A stretch of 64,000 nucleotides of DNA from Phytoseiulus persimilis (GCA_037576195.1 CM075103.1:29286723-29350722); one strand, 5' to 3'. Shown: positions 1 to 14,700, counted from the first letter of the stretch. The notes: generated by a model from the letters alone, not told the origin. Numbers and translations: made by a program.

Positions 1-2300
1 CGCCCTAAATAACGTCCTTCCGGAGTGAATCGAACCGGCGAAACCCGAAGGGTTTGAAATCCTTCCAGAGTGGATCATTCTCGGAGTACAATGGGGAAGC
101 TGCGAAGATGGTTCAGGAACGATTCATCGTATTCGGTCTAAACAGACTTCCGGAGAGACCGAGCATAACTCAAGATTCCTGAGTTGGGCCGAGTCGATAT
201 CATCATATTTTGAGTAGTTCATTCAGATCATAGTTTTTGGGAACTTCCAGTGGAGATCTCCGAGTTGGACGTTCTGACAATTCGATGAGACGAGTTTTTC
301 TCCGACGAAAGCTTGGAGATGCCCTCCGTGCGAGCTTCTCTGATCAAAATTTTGGAAACGTTCAGGAAACTTCTGGGGGAAGTCGTTCTGGGATGGGGGG
401 AAAGTGAATGCCAGAGGAAAATTTCACGGCAAGTCTCGCAGAAATCGTGCGACTGCTCACAACTGCGCAAAACCATTCGATGAGCGGTTCGGCCGGTCAA
501 GTCAGCGTGGCTGCACGCCAGCTAGACCTCGCTGAACTTTTCACAAGGGCTTCCGCTTGACTCACGAGTGGTTTCGATTTACAGTCTCTGTCATTCCCTG
601 GTTTCCAGCACTGCAGGTGCCTGGGCCTCTCGAGTAGCGCGACAGGATGAAAAAGGAGTGCAGCGACAGAATCCGCAGAACGGGGGGAATGCCGGAGGCT
701 AGGCTCATCATCCGTTGGAATTCTCGTCGATGATAAAAAAGCTCTTTTTACAACCAACTAATATTGAAAGATGCAGCCACGTTCAGCATGGGGTGCCACT
801 CTTTGCTTTGTTTTCATGGTGACTTGAAACGTCTCTCAAAACAATCTTGGAGGGGAAGTCGAGCCCTGAACACTTCGCGAAAAACACACTCGATCTTCCG
901 CAACCCTCCCCAGGAATTCTACCGTAGTATGTACGAAGCTCTGGATGCTGCTGGGGGCTGGTGGGACCACGTGCGCACGCAGTCAACTGAAGCTCGGTGC
1001 ACCGGAGACGAGCTCCTCGCGTGCTTTTGCGATGTCCGGGTTTTCCGATCTGCCACAATCAACAGGAAGCCTTAGGAGGCAGTGTTTCGCAAAGAAGTCT
1101 GTGCTGACACCCGGCGGCTGACCACCGGGACTTTGATGGCGGTTTCGCTGAGAGTCGGTGAGGGGGCGAGGTTGGTAAACACTGCTCTCACATATCGACT
1201 GCAATCGGGGAAACCATCGAATCACCGTAATGCAGCTAATGCGGAAATTGTATCTGCTCTCCAGTCAACAAACCTGTTGGCATCGGCTCGGCAAAACAAA
1301 AAATAGCGTTCGCATGCGGCGCTTGATTTCCGCCACGCTTCCCAGATGGAAACTTCGCCAACCTCATCCAGTTGGTTCAAGCTCAGTTGCTCCATCGACC
1401 CCTTGGGGAAATCCCTCAACTAGAGCGATTTTCTTGAGCCGCTCTTGATGTGAGAGGCAAACGGAGCTTTGCTGCCTCGGATTTTTCTCACATTTCCGAT
1501 CAAGAACTTCAACAGAAAATGAACTTCAGGGAAGCTGATATCCGTGCACGAGTAGTGAGCCACAGCTTGTGCAGGAATCGGAGAAATCAGATCTCACTAT
1601 GGATCTTGATCGCGATTGATCTCCACAATGTATGCACTTGAAGTCGATCCCATCTGGGAGATCAGTCCCACCATCGATGTGATCCTCGTCCTAGGATCTA
1701 CAGCGGCGACCAGGAACGACGTCGCACGGAAACCGAACCTTGCGAAGTCACAACCATTGTCTGCGGGCAAGGGGAGTTCTAGTCGCGGGGACTCTTGGAT
1801 TGCTGTTGTCCATGGTTCGTTCCCTATATGCTCCTTGAGACAGTTTCATCTGAGCTGGTGCAATCTCTGAGCTCCACGGGACGCCCGCTCTGTGCTCAAC
1901 TTCCTGCGAAATCTTTTCCGAGCCCTTTCCCGTCGTGCATTCTAGGTACGTAGGAGCATCTCTCGTATGACGGTTGACCTCTCTTGACCGTCCGGTTTTC
2001 CGGGTCCAGCTCGAGCACTCATCGTTGTCGAGTCTCCTGAATTTCTTCATTCAGGCGCAGTTTCATCTGGCTTGGATTCCATTATCTATTTTGGGGTTGC
2101 TCTGAGAGTGAATCCCACTGCCTGCCTCCACTGTTCTGTGAAGTCACTTCTCTGTAAGAACGCATCGGAAGTGAACTTGAAGGGAGGTTTTTGTTCGAAC
2201 GGGGGCAGAAAAGTCCTCAAAACCTTCTACGGTGCCTCCCGAGCGGCGTTGCTATCTGATCGTTCGTGCTCTTCATCCATTCATCTGTTGATCTTATAGA
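1..2300. other. no recognisable gene
   Basis: Open frames here are short, overlap on both strands and show no domain motif. A weak 46-bp-spaced echo of the phrase TCCTTCC(G/A)GAGTG occurs in the first 80 bases. Nothing else is supportable. Confidence 0.6.
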
Positions 2301-2301
2301 G

Positions 2302-2317
2302 CAGGGGTGGACAACCG
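2302..2317 (+). repeat. lone hAT-like terminal repeat
   Basis: The bases CAGGGGTGGACAACC match the CAG(A/G)GGTGGGCAA ends of the complete hAT element at 45087-47555, except for one A in place of G. A CCGGGG/CCCCGG dyad follows. No partner end with a matching 8-bp flanking duplication was found downstream, so this is either a truncated element or a chance match. Confidence 0.3.
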
Positions 2318-2460
2318 GGGTTTCGAGGACTACCCCGGAATTGACCGGAAATTCTCCATTTTTTTCTCACTCCATAAATTCAAAAACGTCTACGCCCCGT
2401 GATCAGAGGCGTACGCTGCGGGATCGTCGATTGGAAATTACCGTGGTGGCCCTCCAAAAC

Positions 2461-2781
2461 TACCGTAAACTCTCTAACATTAGAGCGGCCCGTTTATTCT
2501 TTCAAATGTTCCAGACCTGCCTGTCTGTTAGAGATTGCCCGTCTATTGGAAGATGCCCACTTATTTCTTCAAATGGTCGATGCCCGCTTGCCTGTTAGAG
2601 ATCGCCCGTCTATTGGAAGATGCCCGATTATTTTTTCAGATGTTTGAAACCCGCCTGCTTGTTAGAGATCGCCCGTCTATTGGAAGATGCCCGATTATTT
2701 TTTCAGATGTTTGAAACCCGCCTGCCTGTTAGAGATCGCCCGTCTGATAGAGCCCGCCCTACTGTTCGAGAGTTTACGGTA
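2461..2781. mobile_element. MITE with internal minisatellite
   Basis: The left end TACCGTAAACTCTC and the right end GAGAGTTTACGGTA are inverted copies. The similarity continues inward for about 30 bp (..AACA(T/G)TAG(A/G)GCGG). The ends sit on TA dinucleotides, as expected for TA-targeting (mariner-like) elements, although the superfamily is an inference. The interior is almost entirely a 67-bp tandem array. No transposase is encoded, so it would need one supplied in trans. Confidence 0.65.
2527..2760 (+). repeat. 67-bp tandem repeat, about 4 units
   Basis: Units begin with GTTAGAGAT(C/T)GCCCG at 2527, 2594, 2661 and 2728, giving an exact 67-bp period. The second and third units are nearly identical and the first is more diverged, which suggests recent expansion from the middle. 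The last unit is cut short and runs into the right inverted repeat. The short open frames across the array are by-products of a period that is not a multiple of three. Confidence 0.9.
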
Positions 2782-5700
2782 ATCACAATTTCAATTCCTT
2801 GGGTACGCGGGTACCTATGAGGTGTAGCTCCGGGCTAGGCAGCCAGTCCAAGATTAGCTCCTACTTTTGATTGCGATCGTTAGCTGGAAGGATGACACAT
2901 CTTTTCTCGTTGGGCTCATTCAGTTTCTCTTTCCTCCGACTTCCATCCTAGCATTTCCTTCAGCGAATCCAGGGCAGGGAGGGGGGGGGTCTCTGGGAAG
3001 ACTCGTGTGTCTCGCGTATTTTCGGGAACACACGCGTAATTTTCGGACTCGAAACCCCTGTCGGAAGTTCCTGGGGATCGAGAGAGCATTGCAGCCAGAT
3101 CGGGGACAACCATGAAGAAACGAGCAGGAACCGACATGAGCATCTCTCATCGACCTCAATTCGCGGTGCTTGCTCACCCGGCCCCGGGCGATACAGCGGT
3201 TCCAGCTCACAAATCAGATGTCTCGCTTGCAAGTGGAGCCACACGACTGAGCTCGGCGGGGAGATAGGACGAAGACGAGTGGAAGTGCAGAGTTAACGGA
3301 GGACGGAATCCTTGTTCGAAAGCAGCTGTCTGACTCCAGGCGGGAGCAATCTGGAGTGGAGGGGCAGGAAGAAGGCAAGGCGGGAATGAAGGGTCTCCAT
3401 CTTCGACCTACTGAACCGGCATGAACCGTCGCCGCGGTCCTGTTCTGGTCGGACCAAAGAGAACTCTCGGCACTACACTCTGGATCGATCGGGAAACCGA
3501 ATTGTCAAGCGTGAGGTTTCGTCGTCTTGCAGCTTGAGGTTATCCCGCTGGGGGATCACCCGCCTCGTTACGGCATTGTCTTGAGCTAGGGTCGAGCTGT
3601 TGGCTACTCTTGGTTCGATGCTTGAATCATTCACGCCCGGGAGCTGGACGAATCGCGTCTCGGAACAAATTGTAAGCGCTCCGAAGATTTGCCCGGTCTT
3701 GAGTGCTCTGCCGAAATCATCTTCTTGCCTCGTTGCTGCGGAACTCGAGTGTGGCGATTTCCTATTCTCAGATAGTATCAGCGAACATATAGGGTCAAGA
3801 AATCGCATCGGAAGTGTTCGCTCGGTGCCCCGACGTGCCCGGATACTACGGTCAACTTCGAGACCGGAGCGCGATTCTCGAGCTGGAAAACGTGAGCCGT
3901 GCCTTGTCGATTCGCGAAAGGGAAGAATCCTTGTTCTCTCCTATCGTCACGTCTTTATGCTTCTCTCCGTGGTCACCCGTCGTCGTCTCCGTGGGGAGCG
4001 AATGCCGTTGACCAGAGTCATGAGCTCTAAAAGGTATTCGAATAACAAATGGGGCTCTTCGATATTGTTAGAGTCGGTCTTCCCCGCCGTCGAGTATCGT
4101 CGACACCCACGTCGAATATTCGGAGCACGATCCAGCAGCCTTTTCGAGGCCGTTGAATGAATGAATTGACATTATGCCGAGGCTCATGGCGCAGTTACGT
4201 AAAAGTCTCAGAATCCATCAAAATGTGTCGGCTAGAAAGTCCCCCATAGACTCGTGAGAAGATGGAATCGTTGGCAAGCTTGAGAATTCCGAAATCCGAG
4301 AGAGTTCTTTTCCAAGGAAAAGAGTCCGGAGGACGACGCTCATGTTTCGTAGGTTACCTGGACAGACCATGGGGAGATCGCCGAGGCCATTCTTTGATTT
4401 TTCCAACGCATAATCGATAGGAGATATTGAAGGAATGGTATTCCGCACGAAAACAATCATCCAGCGGGCCCGGAACAGAACTCAATTCGACTCTCGAAGA
4501 GGCCCTCGGTGCTACTCTCCCTCACGCACCTGCTCCAGAAAAACAGCTGCTATTGGAGAGCCCGTTAACGAACCGCTCTCCTCATTAATTATAGATAATC
4601 GAAACCTGAGACGCTTCGGCTTAGAATGAGACCTCTCCCTGCCGGATTCGGAGAGAAAAACGACCACGGCACAACTCCACGGATCTGGAACCCTAATTCC
4701 TGGGTCGGAACGCTCAGGCCCCGAGATTTGGGCTGCAGCTTACGTCACTTCTCAGCGTGCTCAACAGTATTTTTCCCCCTCTCGCGAAATTCCCGGAGCT
4801 CCACTCAGAGTGAGGTCGGGAAAATCTCACTATGGAGTGTCTCTTCAATATTGCGCAGCGCTCGGAGAGATATTCTCCCCAAAATAACTCCTGAGAGACC
4901 AGGCGCTCGCTCCCACGCCCTGAACTTTTCAGGATCTGGAGACTGCTACAGTCATAATGATGAGGCGGAGCTCATGGGTCAATACACGAAAAGTTGTGGA
5001 TCTCCTCGATTCTCGGTTGAGCGAATTCATATCATGGATGGACCGGAAGGAGGCAAAGATTCGATTTCGATACGGCAACCGAGTTTTTCCAGCCGATAGA
5101 GAACAGCTGGGTATCCCTGATCTCAATTGAGCCCGATCTTCACACGAGGAGTTTGTTTGACGCGGAGTTTCGTCGCCGAAAAGTCGCCATGAAAGACCGG
5201 CCCGAGCCGAGCCAGGGAATTTCAGCACTTCGAAATCGCAGCATCCGCCACTGCTTGGGAGTTCGCGACGCGCGATTCAGAGTCTTCCCTGTCGATGATT
5301 CCCGATGAGCAGCCGAGATAGTAAGCCAGACCCGCAGGCCTTCGGGACACGGAGCGTGTGTTTCGATTCCCCGATCAAGACAGCTCTAAATATTGTTTGC
5401 AGAGCCAACTTCGTGCAGGTCCTGATAAGCTTGCATGAGACAACGGCCGTCGCCGACGCAATCGATAGCAGGGCGGAGGATTGTACAGCGGCTTAAGAAA
5501 TAGCGTCTCCTCCCTCCGATATCCGGCGCAGACGACTCATTCAAACAACGGAGGGCAACAGAGAAAAGCCCGGATGAATCATCCAATTTGCGCGGAAAAC
5601 GAGCGAATAATCGAACGGAGGCGATGACGGGCTCCTCCGCGAGCCCCGATGAAGCTGTCCCGATCAGAAGTCTGCGACAGGAGGGGTCGGAAGACGTCTA

Positions 5701-8700
5701 ACCTGGCCATCCAGAACGGAAACTTCCGATAGTGTCAAATAGCATTCCCCAACTTTTCCTTCAGCGTCGAGCTTGACTTGTCGAATCGCTCGTGGGCGTT
5801 GCTTCGTTACTGGGCTGACAGAATGCAGACCTCCCCCCTCAGCAGAAACACTCCCTGCTCGACTCTAGTCTATTGACACCGATATCAACATCTTCAGCAG
5901 ATCCTGTTTAGAAACCGAAGGAGTTTGGAAAGACGGAACTTCCTGCAACTCATCATAAAGATCTTCAGGCTGCTTCTCCCGGACGAAACAGTTTTCTTCG
6001 AGAATTAATCATCCCGAGAGCTTGAAGCATAGACAACGCGTGTTGTCTTCAAAGCAGACTTTCCTGTGTGATTTCATGATATTACTCAACGAGGAACGAG
6101 GCGATTCGAATCGATGGCCTGCACGATAACAACCCTGGTCTCCCAGCTTTATTTGTTAGGAAAATAAAAACTTATTTCTCGTTCAGAACAAAAATCCTTG
6201 TTCTGATTCTCGGATCATCAACCCGACGCTAGGAGGGAGATTTCGCGGGACACAGTCCCTGAACTATGGAGCAGGAAAGAGCAAAACGGCCAGTGAATAT
6301 TCTGATGATGCTCTGGGCGCCCGATGATCACTGACGGACAAGATGAAGCACATAAGGAAATATCAGTCTGAATCCATTTGCTTCTCTAAGACCATCGAAT
6401 TTTCCATTCTTCTGCCACATGGTAGACTCGGTTGCTCAGGATTTCCGCCATTCTAGTCGGGGGCGCGGAGTATGCTCTCAGGTCACTCCACATGTCGGCA
6501 GAATTCAAAAAAATCTGTAGCGTTACCACGTTTTCATGTCCCGCGATAAAAAAAAATACGGTCGTCTCAGAATACCTTCGGTATTCTCCCTCATTGAGCG
6601 ATCCTGTAGAGATTGCCAGGAGTCACCAAGACCCCGACTGCCTCGGACGCTCTCGGATTGAACAAGAGTCGTTCGTGTTCACTCGCAAGTTGCCATGACA
6701 TCGCCCCGATTTTCTCCTCATTCATAGAGCAAGCCTTCATTAACGCACTCGAACAAGCTCACGAACGGGCAGCCCCTGTGCGCATGAAGCTAAGTTGCCA
6801 ATCATCCAGGAATTATTTCAGCCATGCGACAAAGTCCGAACAATCCTTAGTCATCATGCTGAAGCCAGACCTATTGTGGACGGAGATCCCAATCGGAGTC
6901 CCCCCCCCCCTTCCTCAGGAATCGTTTCTTTTCTGCCATTCGCGGCGTCCATATCGAACGTCGCTCATTGATGCCCCCGATTCGAGCCGGCTCAACTTTC
7001 AGGGCCAATCTCCTCAGCTCTGAGGTGAGGGTCGCAGCCTCGGAGCCGTTGAGAGATGGCAGCGCGAATCGTTGCATCTCCAAATTGATCTGACCCGTCC
7101 AAAAGGGACCTCACGAGACAAACTAATCAACTCGTTGCCACAAATGGTCGGAGTCAGATCGTGTAGCATTGTGGCGTTCGATTATCCCCGCGACCGCCCG
7201 ACGAGCCGAGCCAACGACGGGAGAGGCGGAGAGCAAGGATCGGCCCGGGAGTACCCTCGACCAATTCTGCAATCGTCGTCACACTAGTTTTGAAGTCACC
7301 CCAAATCGACTCGAGGAGGCAAGTCTTTCCAGGTAGGTCAAACTCGGAAGTGATAGTAGCCGATTCTGGGAGGGGGCGTCCCAACGCGCGTCACAGTCGT
7401 GGAATCGCATCCGTCAGACCGCGAAGTTCAGTTGCACAGTTATCGACGACTTTGCTGCGAGCTTTGGGGAAATGGGATCGATCGAGAACCGCCGAGATGC
7501 TCGTGGGACTCACATCGGTCACTGGAGCGATCCTCCGGAGCTGATATGGTTCCCCCGTTCCCAGAATAATTTGACTTTCCTTCCGTTTGATCGGAGGAGA
7601 CGCATTCATATCTCGGTCCCAAGTTACCCTGTCGTCCATGCGTGGGTCAATCATCGCATCGGAAAATCCGCGCAGGGAACACTGACGGAAAACATTCCAA
7701 TTGTATACGTGAACAGAGCCCACAATTTCTTCAGTGTTGGAAACCGGAAAGCGACTCCACAAGACACTTGATCCAGATGGCGGCTCCCCTCGGAGTTGGG
7801 CTTCTCGAGCGAGCGGGGGCGTTCCCAGTATCGGTGACGTTGATGGTCGAGTGTAGGAGTGACATGATTTATGGCCACTTCCAGAACGCAGCAACTTCGA
7901 CTGGCCCGGGATCGGAATTGTCCCCTTGTGTGTGAAGTGTGTCATCGAATTCTCACGGTTCCCGAAGAGACTTGAGATGAATTCCAACGTGAAGCTCTGC
8001 AGTTTGGAATGAGGATATTTCGATCCGTGGTTGCTGAAAAAATCACGAATCGGACCTGTTCGAGACATCCAGGAAGTGGCAATACCCCGACAGATGGAAG
8101 ACGGCCACCATCGCTGCTCTCGGGGAACCGTAGGTGAATATACAGGGCGGCCGAATAAGTTTTTTTTTCTTTCCTGCTGTTATTGCGGCCAACTCAATTT
8201 CCGAAAAGTAGCTCCGAGTAAGCGTCAACCTATCGTCGTGGCTCTCGAAATTCCTTCTCGAGCACTGACAATTTCCTTCTACTCTCAGATACAGAGGGCT
8301 CGCGCAATTTTCCACAAGGGGCTCAGCTGAGCTAGCTCGGTGTGATGTGGAGAGGTTTCCATCTAACAAGAAGTGCCCGGGGATACCAGTATCCTGCTCT
8401 CCACTGGAAAGATCCAACGACCTGGAACATGAAAATATAGCAAGAAGGATCTCGCTCGTTTCCGGTGTTCGCCGGGAACCGAAAACTGGGCTGGGTGTCG
8501 ATTTTTGGTGGAAAAAAAATTCTCTACCCAATCTCACCGTACTGTAAATGTGAATATCGAACGGGCGAAGCGTCAGCACAGTACAACACTTCTGGTATTC
8601 CCGAAGTTCAGCAGTTGACAATCTACTCTCTACAACCCTCTAGTGACAATCTACACCGAAATTCGAGCTGTCCCTCGAATCATGAGGTAAACAGTTCTAA

Positions 8701-11700
8701 GGCTTGACAAATCGATCCGTCCTGTCCTGACTTTTGCTGAACTTCGGAACTTCCCGATGAATAGCGCCGAGTATTTCTGTTCGGTGCCCTCATCCAGCGG
8801 AATGCAGGACCACTGAAAGATAGAACTTACATCCCCGAGCTATTTGGTCTCGTTGATCCCGCCATCCCTTGTCGGCTCATTTTCGGAGGCGGCATACTAG
8901 GCCTTCGTCATATTGAGCACTGACTCGAAGTCTCTCATCCATTGAACCAACGATGCGGAAGAAGAGGGGGCTGTTCCATACAGACAACTGGACTTTTGTC
9001 CTCCAATGAGTGGGACTGTGTCGCTGCATAAAGTCATGATTTCCACATTCGTATCAAGCTTGTTCCTCCTAAATGTCGCTCATACACGGGCTGGTTCGCG
9101 AAGTAAGGTTTTCACGTCTCATTCGGTAATTACCTACTCCAGAGAAGAATCCACCTTTGTGGGTCCTCGGCGTTTCGATTTCACGTCAGACTGGATGACT
9201 GTCAGCTCTCGAAACACAGCATCAGAAAACCCGTGTTTCCTCTGCAGTTGAGTTCTATGGAGTCGAAACTCTGAAGGCTCCCCTCAGGGACGACGTCTCC
9301 TTCTGCAAGATTGACACAATTCCCGATCGTGGGAGTCCGACACAGGGTGACTGTCGTTGCACGGGTTATCGACGACGAATCCCGGTATCCTCGAATCTGT
9401 TGCCGGGAAAGCTCAAGCTCCTCGCTGACGCCGCCGCCACCTCACCCAACGGTTCGAGTCAGAGTCGGGCGGCCAATTTGAGGAATCGAAAACGCATTCT
9501 AGGGAAAATCGTCGAATTTCGGTCGTTTTCCCGACACAATGTACATGAAAATCGATGGCTCGGCCATATTGTCCGCTCTGGTTGCGCCCCGAGTGCTGGG
9601 AGCACCATATCTTGATAACTATCATGATGAGCGTATGATCAAATCGTCACTCATGGTGGAACAGTGTCATCCAGTTCTCGCCTGCTGACATGGTGTCGGG
9701 ATCAGATGAAATTCACAAGCCTGGTTGCTGACCTTGTTCCCTTTTGCTCGATGTTTACAATCGCGATGCCAAAGCGCTGCTTGCGAGCCTTCGTCGAGCT
9801 CACAAGCCAGCCTCCAGACTTCCATCCGGCGGACCTCCCCCATTCGTAGCAACTGTCCAGCACCTCCTGCTTCTCCTCTTCGGGTGGACGTTGTCAGCAA
9901 CCGCCACAGCAAGAGACGGCCGAAAGTTGTCGTTCTTAACGAGCGCAGATTGGAGTGGAAGAAGCGGTGGGACCGTCCAGTCGAACCTCCTTGATTATAT
10001 ACCGCATCGCCCTGCAACCTCAACAATCAACCGGGGTTGCAGGCTCATCATCAGCGTTCAGGGAATAAACTCGGGTTCAAGTTTGGGGATTGCGTACGCT
10101 CGATTGACAGCTCATGGGAACCAGAGCCAGACTGTCTCATGGAGTGCGGGATTCCCGCTGAACAGTCGGGGTTGGTGGATGATTTCAGTTTCACCCTTCC
10201 TCGCCGAAAACCTTCCCTCGCGCCACGACAAGTTTTTTTGCGACCAGTCGATCACGGCAAGAGTTCGACCGCGCCGGAAAACGAGTTCACCTCATTCCGT
10301 CCTTGATTACGTTCCTCGGTCCCTGGGGTACTTGTTCTCCTGATTTGAAGCCATGCGATTCAAGACTGAAACTTCTCCGAGTCTAATGACGAAACTCCTG
10401 GAGGCACAGCAGAAATTTTCGTGCTCGTTAAGCTTACTCTTTAGGACTCACTTTGACTAATTATGCACCCTTCGAGGAATTCGTCCACCTGCCGTGGCCT
10501 TTCTGAGCATCTCTTGAAGGCTCTCATCCCTTGAGTTTCACTCTGGCAACAAGCGGCGGCCTTGCGATGACCTCGCAAGGCCTCAGCAGAGAGATCGTTC
10601 CGACGAGGCTATAAGCCGGGCTCCAATGACACGTACTATCAGAGACAGCGGCAACCCGAACCGGACGACTAACGTTCGAACGTCGAGCGGTCTCGAAATA
10701 CTCGCCATTGGGCGCAGACGCATTCGCATACCCACAAGGGTTGCTCTGACCACTGTATCCGCGAATCGAGGGATACCGGACTTCTGATCGGTTCGAAATA
10801 CTGATGAGAACAGGAGCGAAAGGAGAGGAGACGAAAACTCCTTGGAGTCGATCAGTCTTCTGAGAACAAGAGTTGTTCCGGAACTCCCAGTTCATTCTTC
10901 TAGCAATGGTCAAATGTGGTCCTTCGGAAGTTCTCCACCGCAAGTGAGACTTCGTTCCTCGCAACTCTATTGATATCTACGCCGTGCGATATTCCCTGTG
11001 CTGCTCCCACAAGGGAATCACTTTCGCAGCATGAGCCTGGTCTTGCAAACACAACATTGTCAACGTGATGTTTATCTTGGCGACGTTGCCCTGGAAGTGA
11101 ACGATATTTCTGTTCCGGCATCGCAAGATAACACAGACGTGTCTTCGGACATCGGAGCCCGATTGAGAGAAACTCGGAAACAGCCGTAGCGTCTCCTTGT
11201 GGGAGTCGATCGATATCAAACAAAAAGCAACACACTTGAAACTGGGCGGGAACTGGGGGATGCTTCTAACGAAGAACTTTTGGCTGGAGGAACATCCCCC
11301 ATTCCGCCCGGGCTTCCCCGAAGCTTCGAGTGGAGCTTTGCCCCGCAGAATTCCAATCAACATGCGTCTGCGCTCCGCAAGAATCCATCCGTTTCGACTT
11401 CGGAGACCTCACGAGTTCCGATTTCAGCTTGGCGCCGGAACTCCGATTCCCAAACGGATCGACACGGAGATGGTTGTCAGAGCGGAGTTCTCCCCGATCG
11501 CTGTCACTGAAATCCTGGGCGGACGCGAAAATCAATTTCAGAAAGGGAAAAAGCTAGCAACCATCGACGACTCCGGACTCTCGTGGTTCACGTAGAGAAG
11601 TTTCAACAAGGAGCGAAGAATCCTTTCAGGGTCGCGTGAGCTTGTGCTGAGCTCTCCTTGAGGAGGACCGAACGTAGCTTCATCCCGAGGAAAACGCGGG

Positions 11701-14700
11701 TCGGACAGTGTTTCGTCTGAAACGAGCTTTTCAAATCCTTGGGCCGGGTTCACCGATCGAGCATCAGGGCTCATCGCATCCTCAAATTGATTCATGTGGA
11801 TTGCTGGTCGTTGTGTGCCCGGGAAGAAAATTCTGGCTCAAGTCAAGTAATGCATAGAAACGGAAAATAGAGAACAGAATTCCTCATCGGAAGCGATCTG
11901 TCTACTCTGCGCGCATGTGGAACCGGTCGGTCCCGCGGGCGAGAGGAATGCATCAGACTCCACCGGACACTCTGATTGCGGTTCTGGAACGAGAACCCCT
12001 GCAATCCGCTCTGAGTGACTTTCCCGCGTCGAACAAAACTCTTTCCAAGGGAAGCTGTACAAAGGAACGGGGCGCGGAGCTTCGCAACGTTCGCGGAAGG
12101 GGCTAAGAGCTTCTGGCTTCCTTGTTCTGCATCGGCTCGGTCCCCGTTATAGTTCAATTCCATCTCTGCGTCTTCTTCTCCGCTGCTGTTTCCCCTTTGT
12201 GGGAGCTATACATGTGCTGCATTTATAGCCCCGAACCAGATGGGATTCTGTTGCGATCCCCATCCAATTTCCCGCTGATACGTCGGCATCGTCCGATGAC
12301 GACGTTCATGTTTGTCTGTTGACTCCGCCTCGGGTCGAAGGGGAATCAGCCGGTTCCTAAAGATTTTCATGATGGCTCCTTCGTGTGTTGCTTTCCCAGG
12401 CGCAACCCAAGAATAGTTTCCGATCCCCTTGGGTGTGTGTCCTTCGGCGGACCGCGAGCTCTGGCAAGCTTTTCGAGAGGAGGAGGCGACGGAATCACAA
12501 ACTGGAATTAGTTCCAAGGAAACGGTGACCGCAGAGTCGGATCGAATGCCGGGACGTCCCCCTCGTTTCCCCCTCAAGAGCGAATTTCTCGGCCTGGCGG
12601 GACCGCGAGCCTGTCTCGAAAACTCCCTCCCATAACAGTGTCTAGCGTACAGAACGGATTCTCCAGCTGTTGAGAGCATCGGAACAATTTTTAATTTTGC
12701 TGACAATTCTGGAAACCCCTCCCGAAGCCAATACTCCGTTCTCGTAGCCGCCACATATTAAATTCAAGGTTTCGAGCGCGCAAGATGGCAACTGGAGGAT
12801 ATGGAAGACGAGGAGGATCGCAAGCTTGTGCGGACACTGAAGCATGGACTCCAGAGGTTCAGGCCACATATGGAACCATAAAGACGGAGCTCCGGGCAGT
12901 ACGAGCGAGGGATGGGGGGGGAATGGGAGCTCGCTGTCATGCTCCATTACAGGATCAGTAGCGAGAACCGAAGAACGTGCGCTCCCGCTAAAGATATTTC
13001 TGCCGACAATGAAACGCCGGTGTGTCACGGTGTTCATGCATCAGTCAGCTCGGAGATGAACGTTCTGATCCGAGCACCAGGTCATAGAGACATCTTGAAG
13101 TCTGCGATTTTGTTGGGATACTCGTTCCCGTGGTACTACTGCCTCAGAATCAAAGGATGGAAGAGAGTCTGGAGAACCCTGTTTCGGCTCCCTCCCCGAG
13201 CCGCTACCTGTTCTTCGAATTCCCGCGACCTACTATCGCTGGAGCATAGTTTCTGACGAGGTGAGACTCCCGAGAGGGAGACAGGTCTCACCTGTGACTC
13301 GGATTCGATCAGACGAATATCATTATCCATCAAGTCCAACCTTATCGATATTGACCGGAAGGCGGGCCCCAAGGCAGAAATATCCGTGATTTGCCTTGAA
13401 TCGATTGCCTCATTCGACCTCTGGGATGACGTGGAGGCGACCAGCTTCAGCTCTTGCGAATGCTCTCGTCACGGCTGGAAACTGGGGCTTGTGTAGATCT
13501 CTCGAAATCTCATTGCATGAGCACTGTCATTCTGAGTCCCGGAGCGCTCGATGGTTATTTCGAGCACAGTGACATTTCGCGAGCCTCACTCCTTGGATGA
13601 AGCTCATTTATTCGACTAAAACTTGGCGCGAACCAATTGTCTCTATCGTTCTCCGTTTCGTGAACGGATTAACGAAGAACGGCAACTTTTTCTTTCCCCT
13701 CAAATTCAGGGGGTTGGCTGAAGGACGCGTGTTTTTCTTGTTTGCACCTATGTGTAGCGCACCGAGTTTCCTGGAGCGCCTCAAAAATCACGCTTCTTTT
13801 CCTGATCGTTCCACTCAAGTGGTGGGAAATCGTCAGAGGTCAACCGGTCGAGCTCGCATCGGTATGATTCGGTGTGGGGAAGGATCCTGCACTCTTGCGA
13901 TTGAGCAGGGCGAGAATCACCCTGGAACTCGGAGAATGGCAGGCGATCGCATGAGTCTAAATATCGTTCGAGGACTGACGAAATCTCGTCCTCGACGCAA
14001 TCCTGCCACACGTATGTCCTCTTGGATTCCTGATTCTGAGAAAAATCCGACGGTCTGCGATCGGTACAAACGCCATTCTTTCCCGCAAGGAAATCACGCC
14101 AAACCATTTCCAGGATTTCGGTTGGAAGACCTGAGTTATTTGGTGTGAAATTATGTTGTCGGATCGACGTGGCAGCTGGGAAGCCGAGTGGTTTGAATGA
14201 GTTGCAGATCTTCCAACCGTCTCAATATTTTTCGAAACCGGCATCCCTGAGATGATATGGTGGAGGGAAGCATCGAGGACGAGTTTTTGTCGAAATGTCA
14301 GCTACTACCATGTTGATGATATTGTTTGCTATTTATCAAGTTTTCAAGCGCTTCTGCTCCGTCTTGAGTGAGTGGGATCCCCCCCCCCCAATGGAACCAT
14401 AATTTTCCATTCCTCTGGGTCGTGCGAGACTGATTTTCTTTCTGATCTTATGGCTGCCCATCTCTCCCCTCCGTTTTCTTGCTCCTTCTTTTTCGTCTTC
14501 ACAGTTCATGTCGTGAATCATGGGATCTTCCCTCAGTGAGTTGCTTTTTCCGGCAAAAAATAAATCCGCCATGACTTCGATCGCTCGACTCCTGACGGTC
14601 ATCAGCTAGTTTAGTGGAACGATCCAAGAGAAAAAAAGCTCATCTTTGAGCCGCTCCGGGAGCCGCAAAACCGCCGATCGCCGCGTATGACGAATCGAAA

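Noticed and set aside
7391-8621. Two adjacent minus-strand open frames of 225 and 192 codons
   Set aside because: They overlap in different frames and have no domain or splice context. Frames of this length are expected by chance in 64 kb of this composition.
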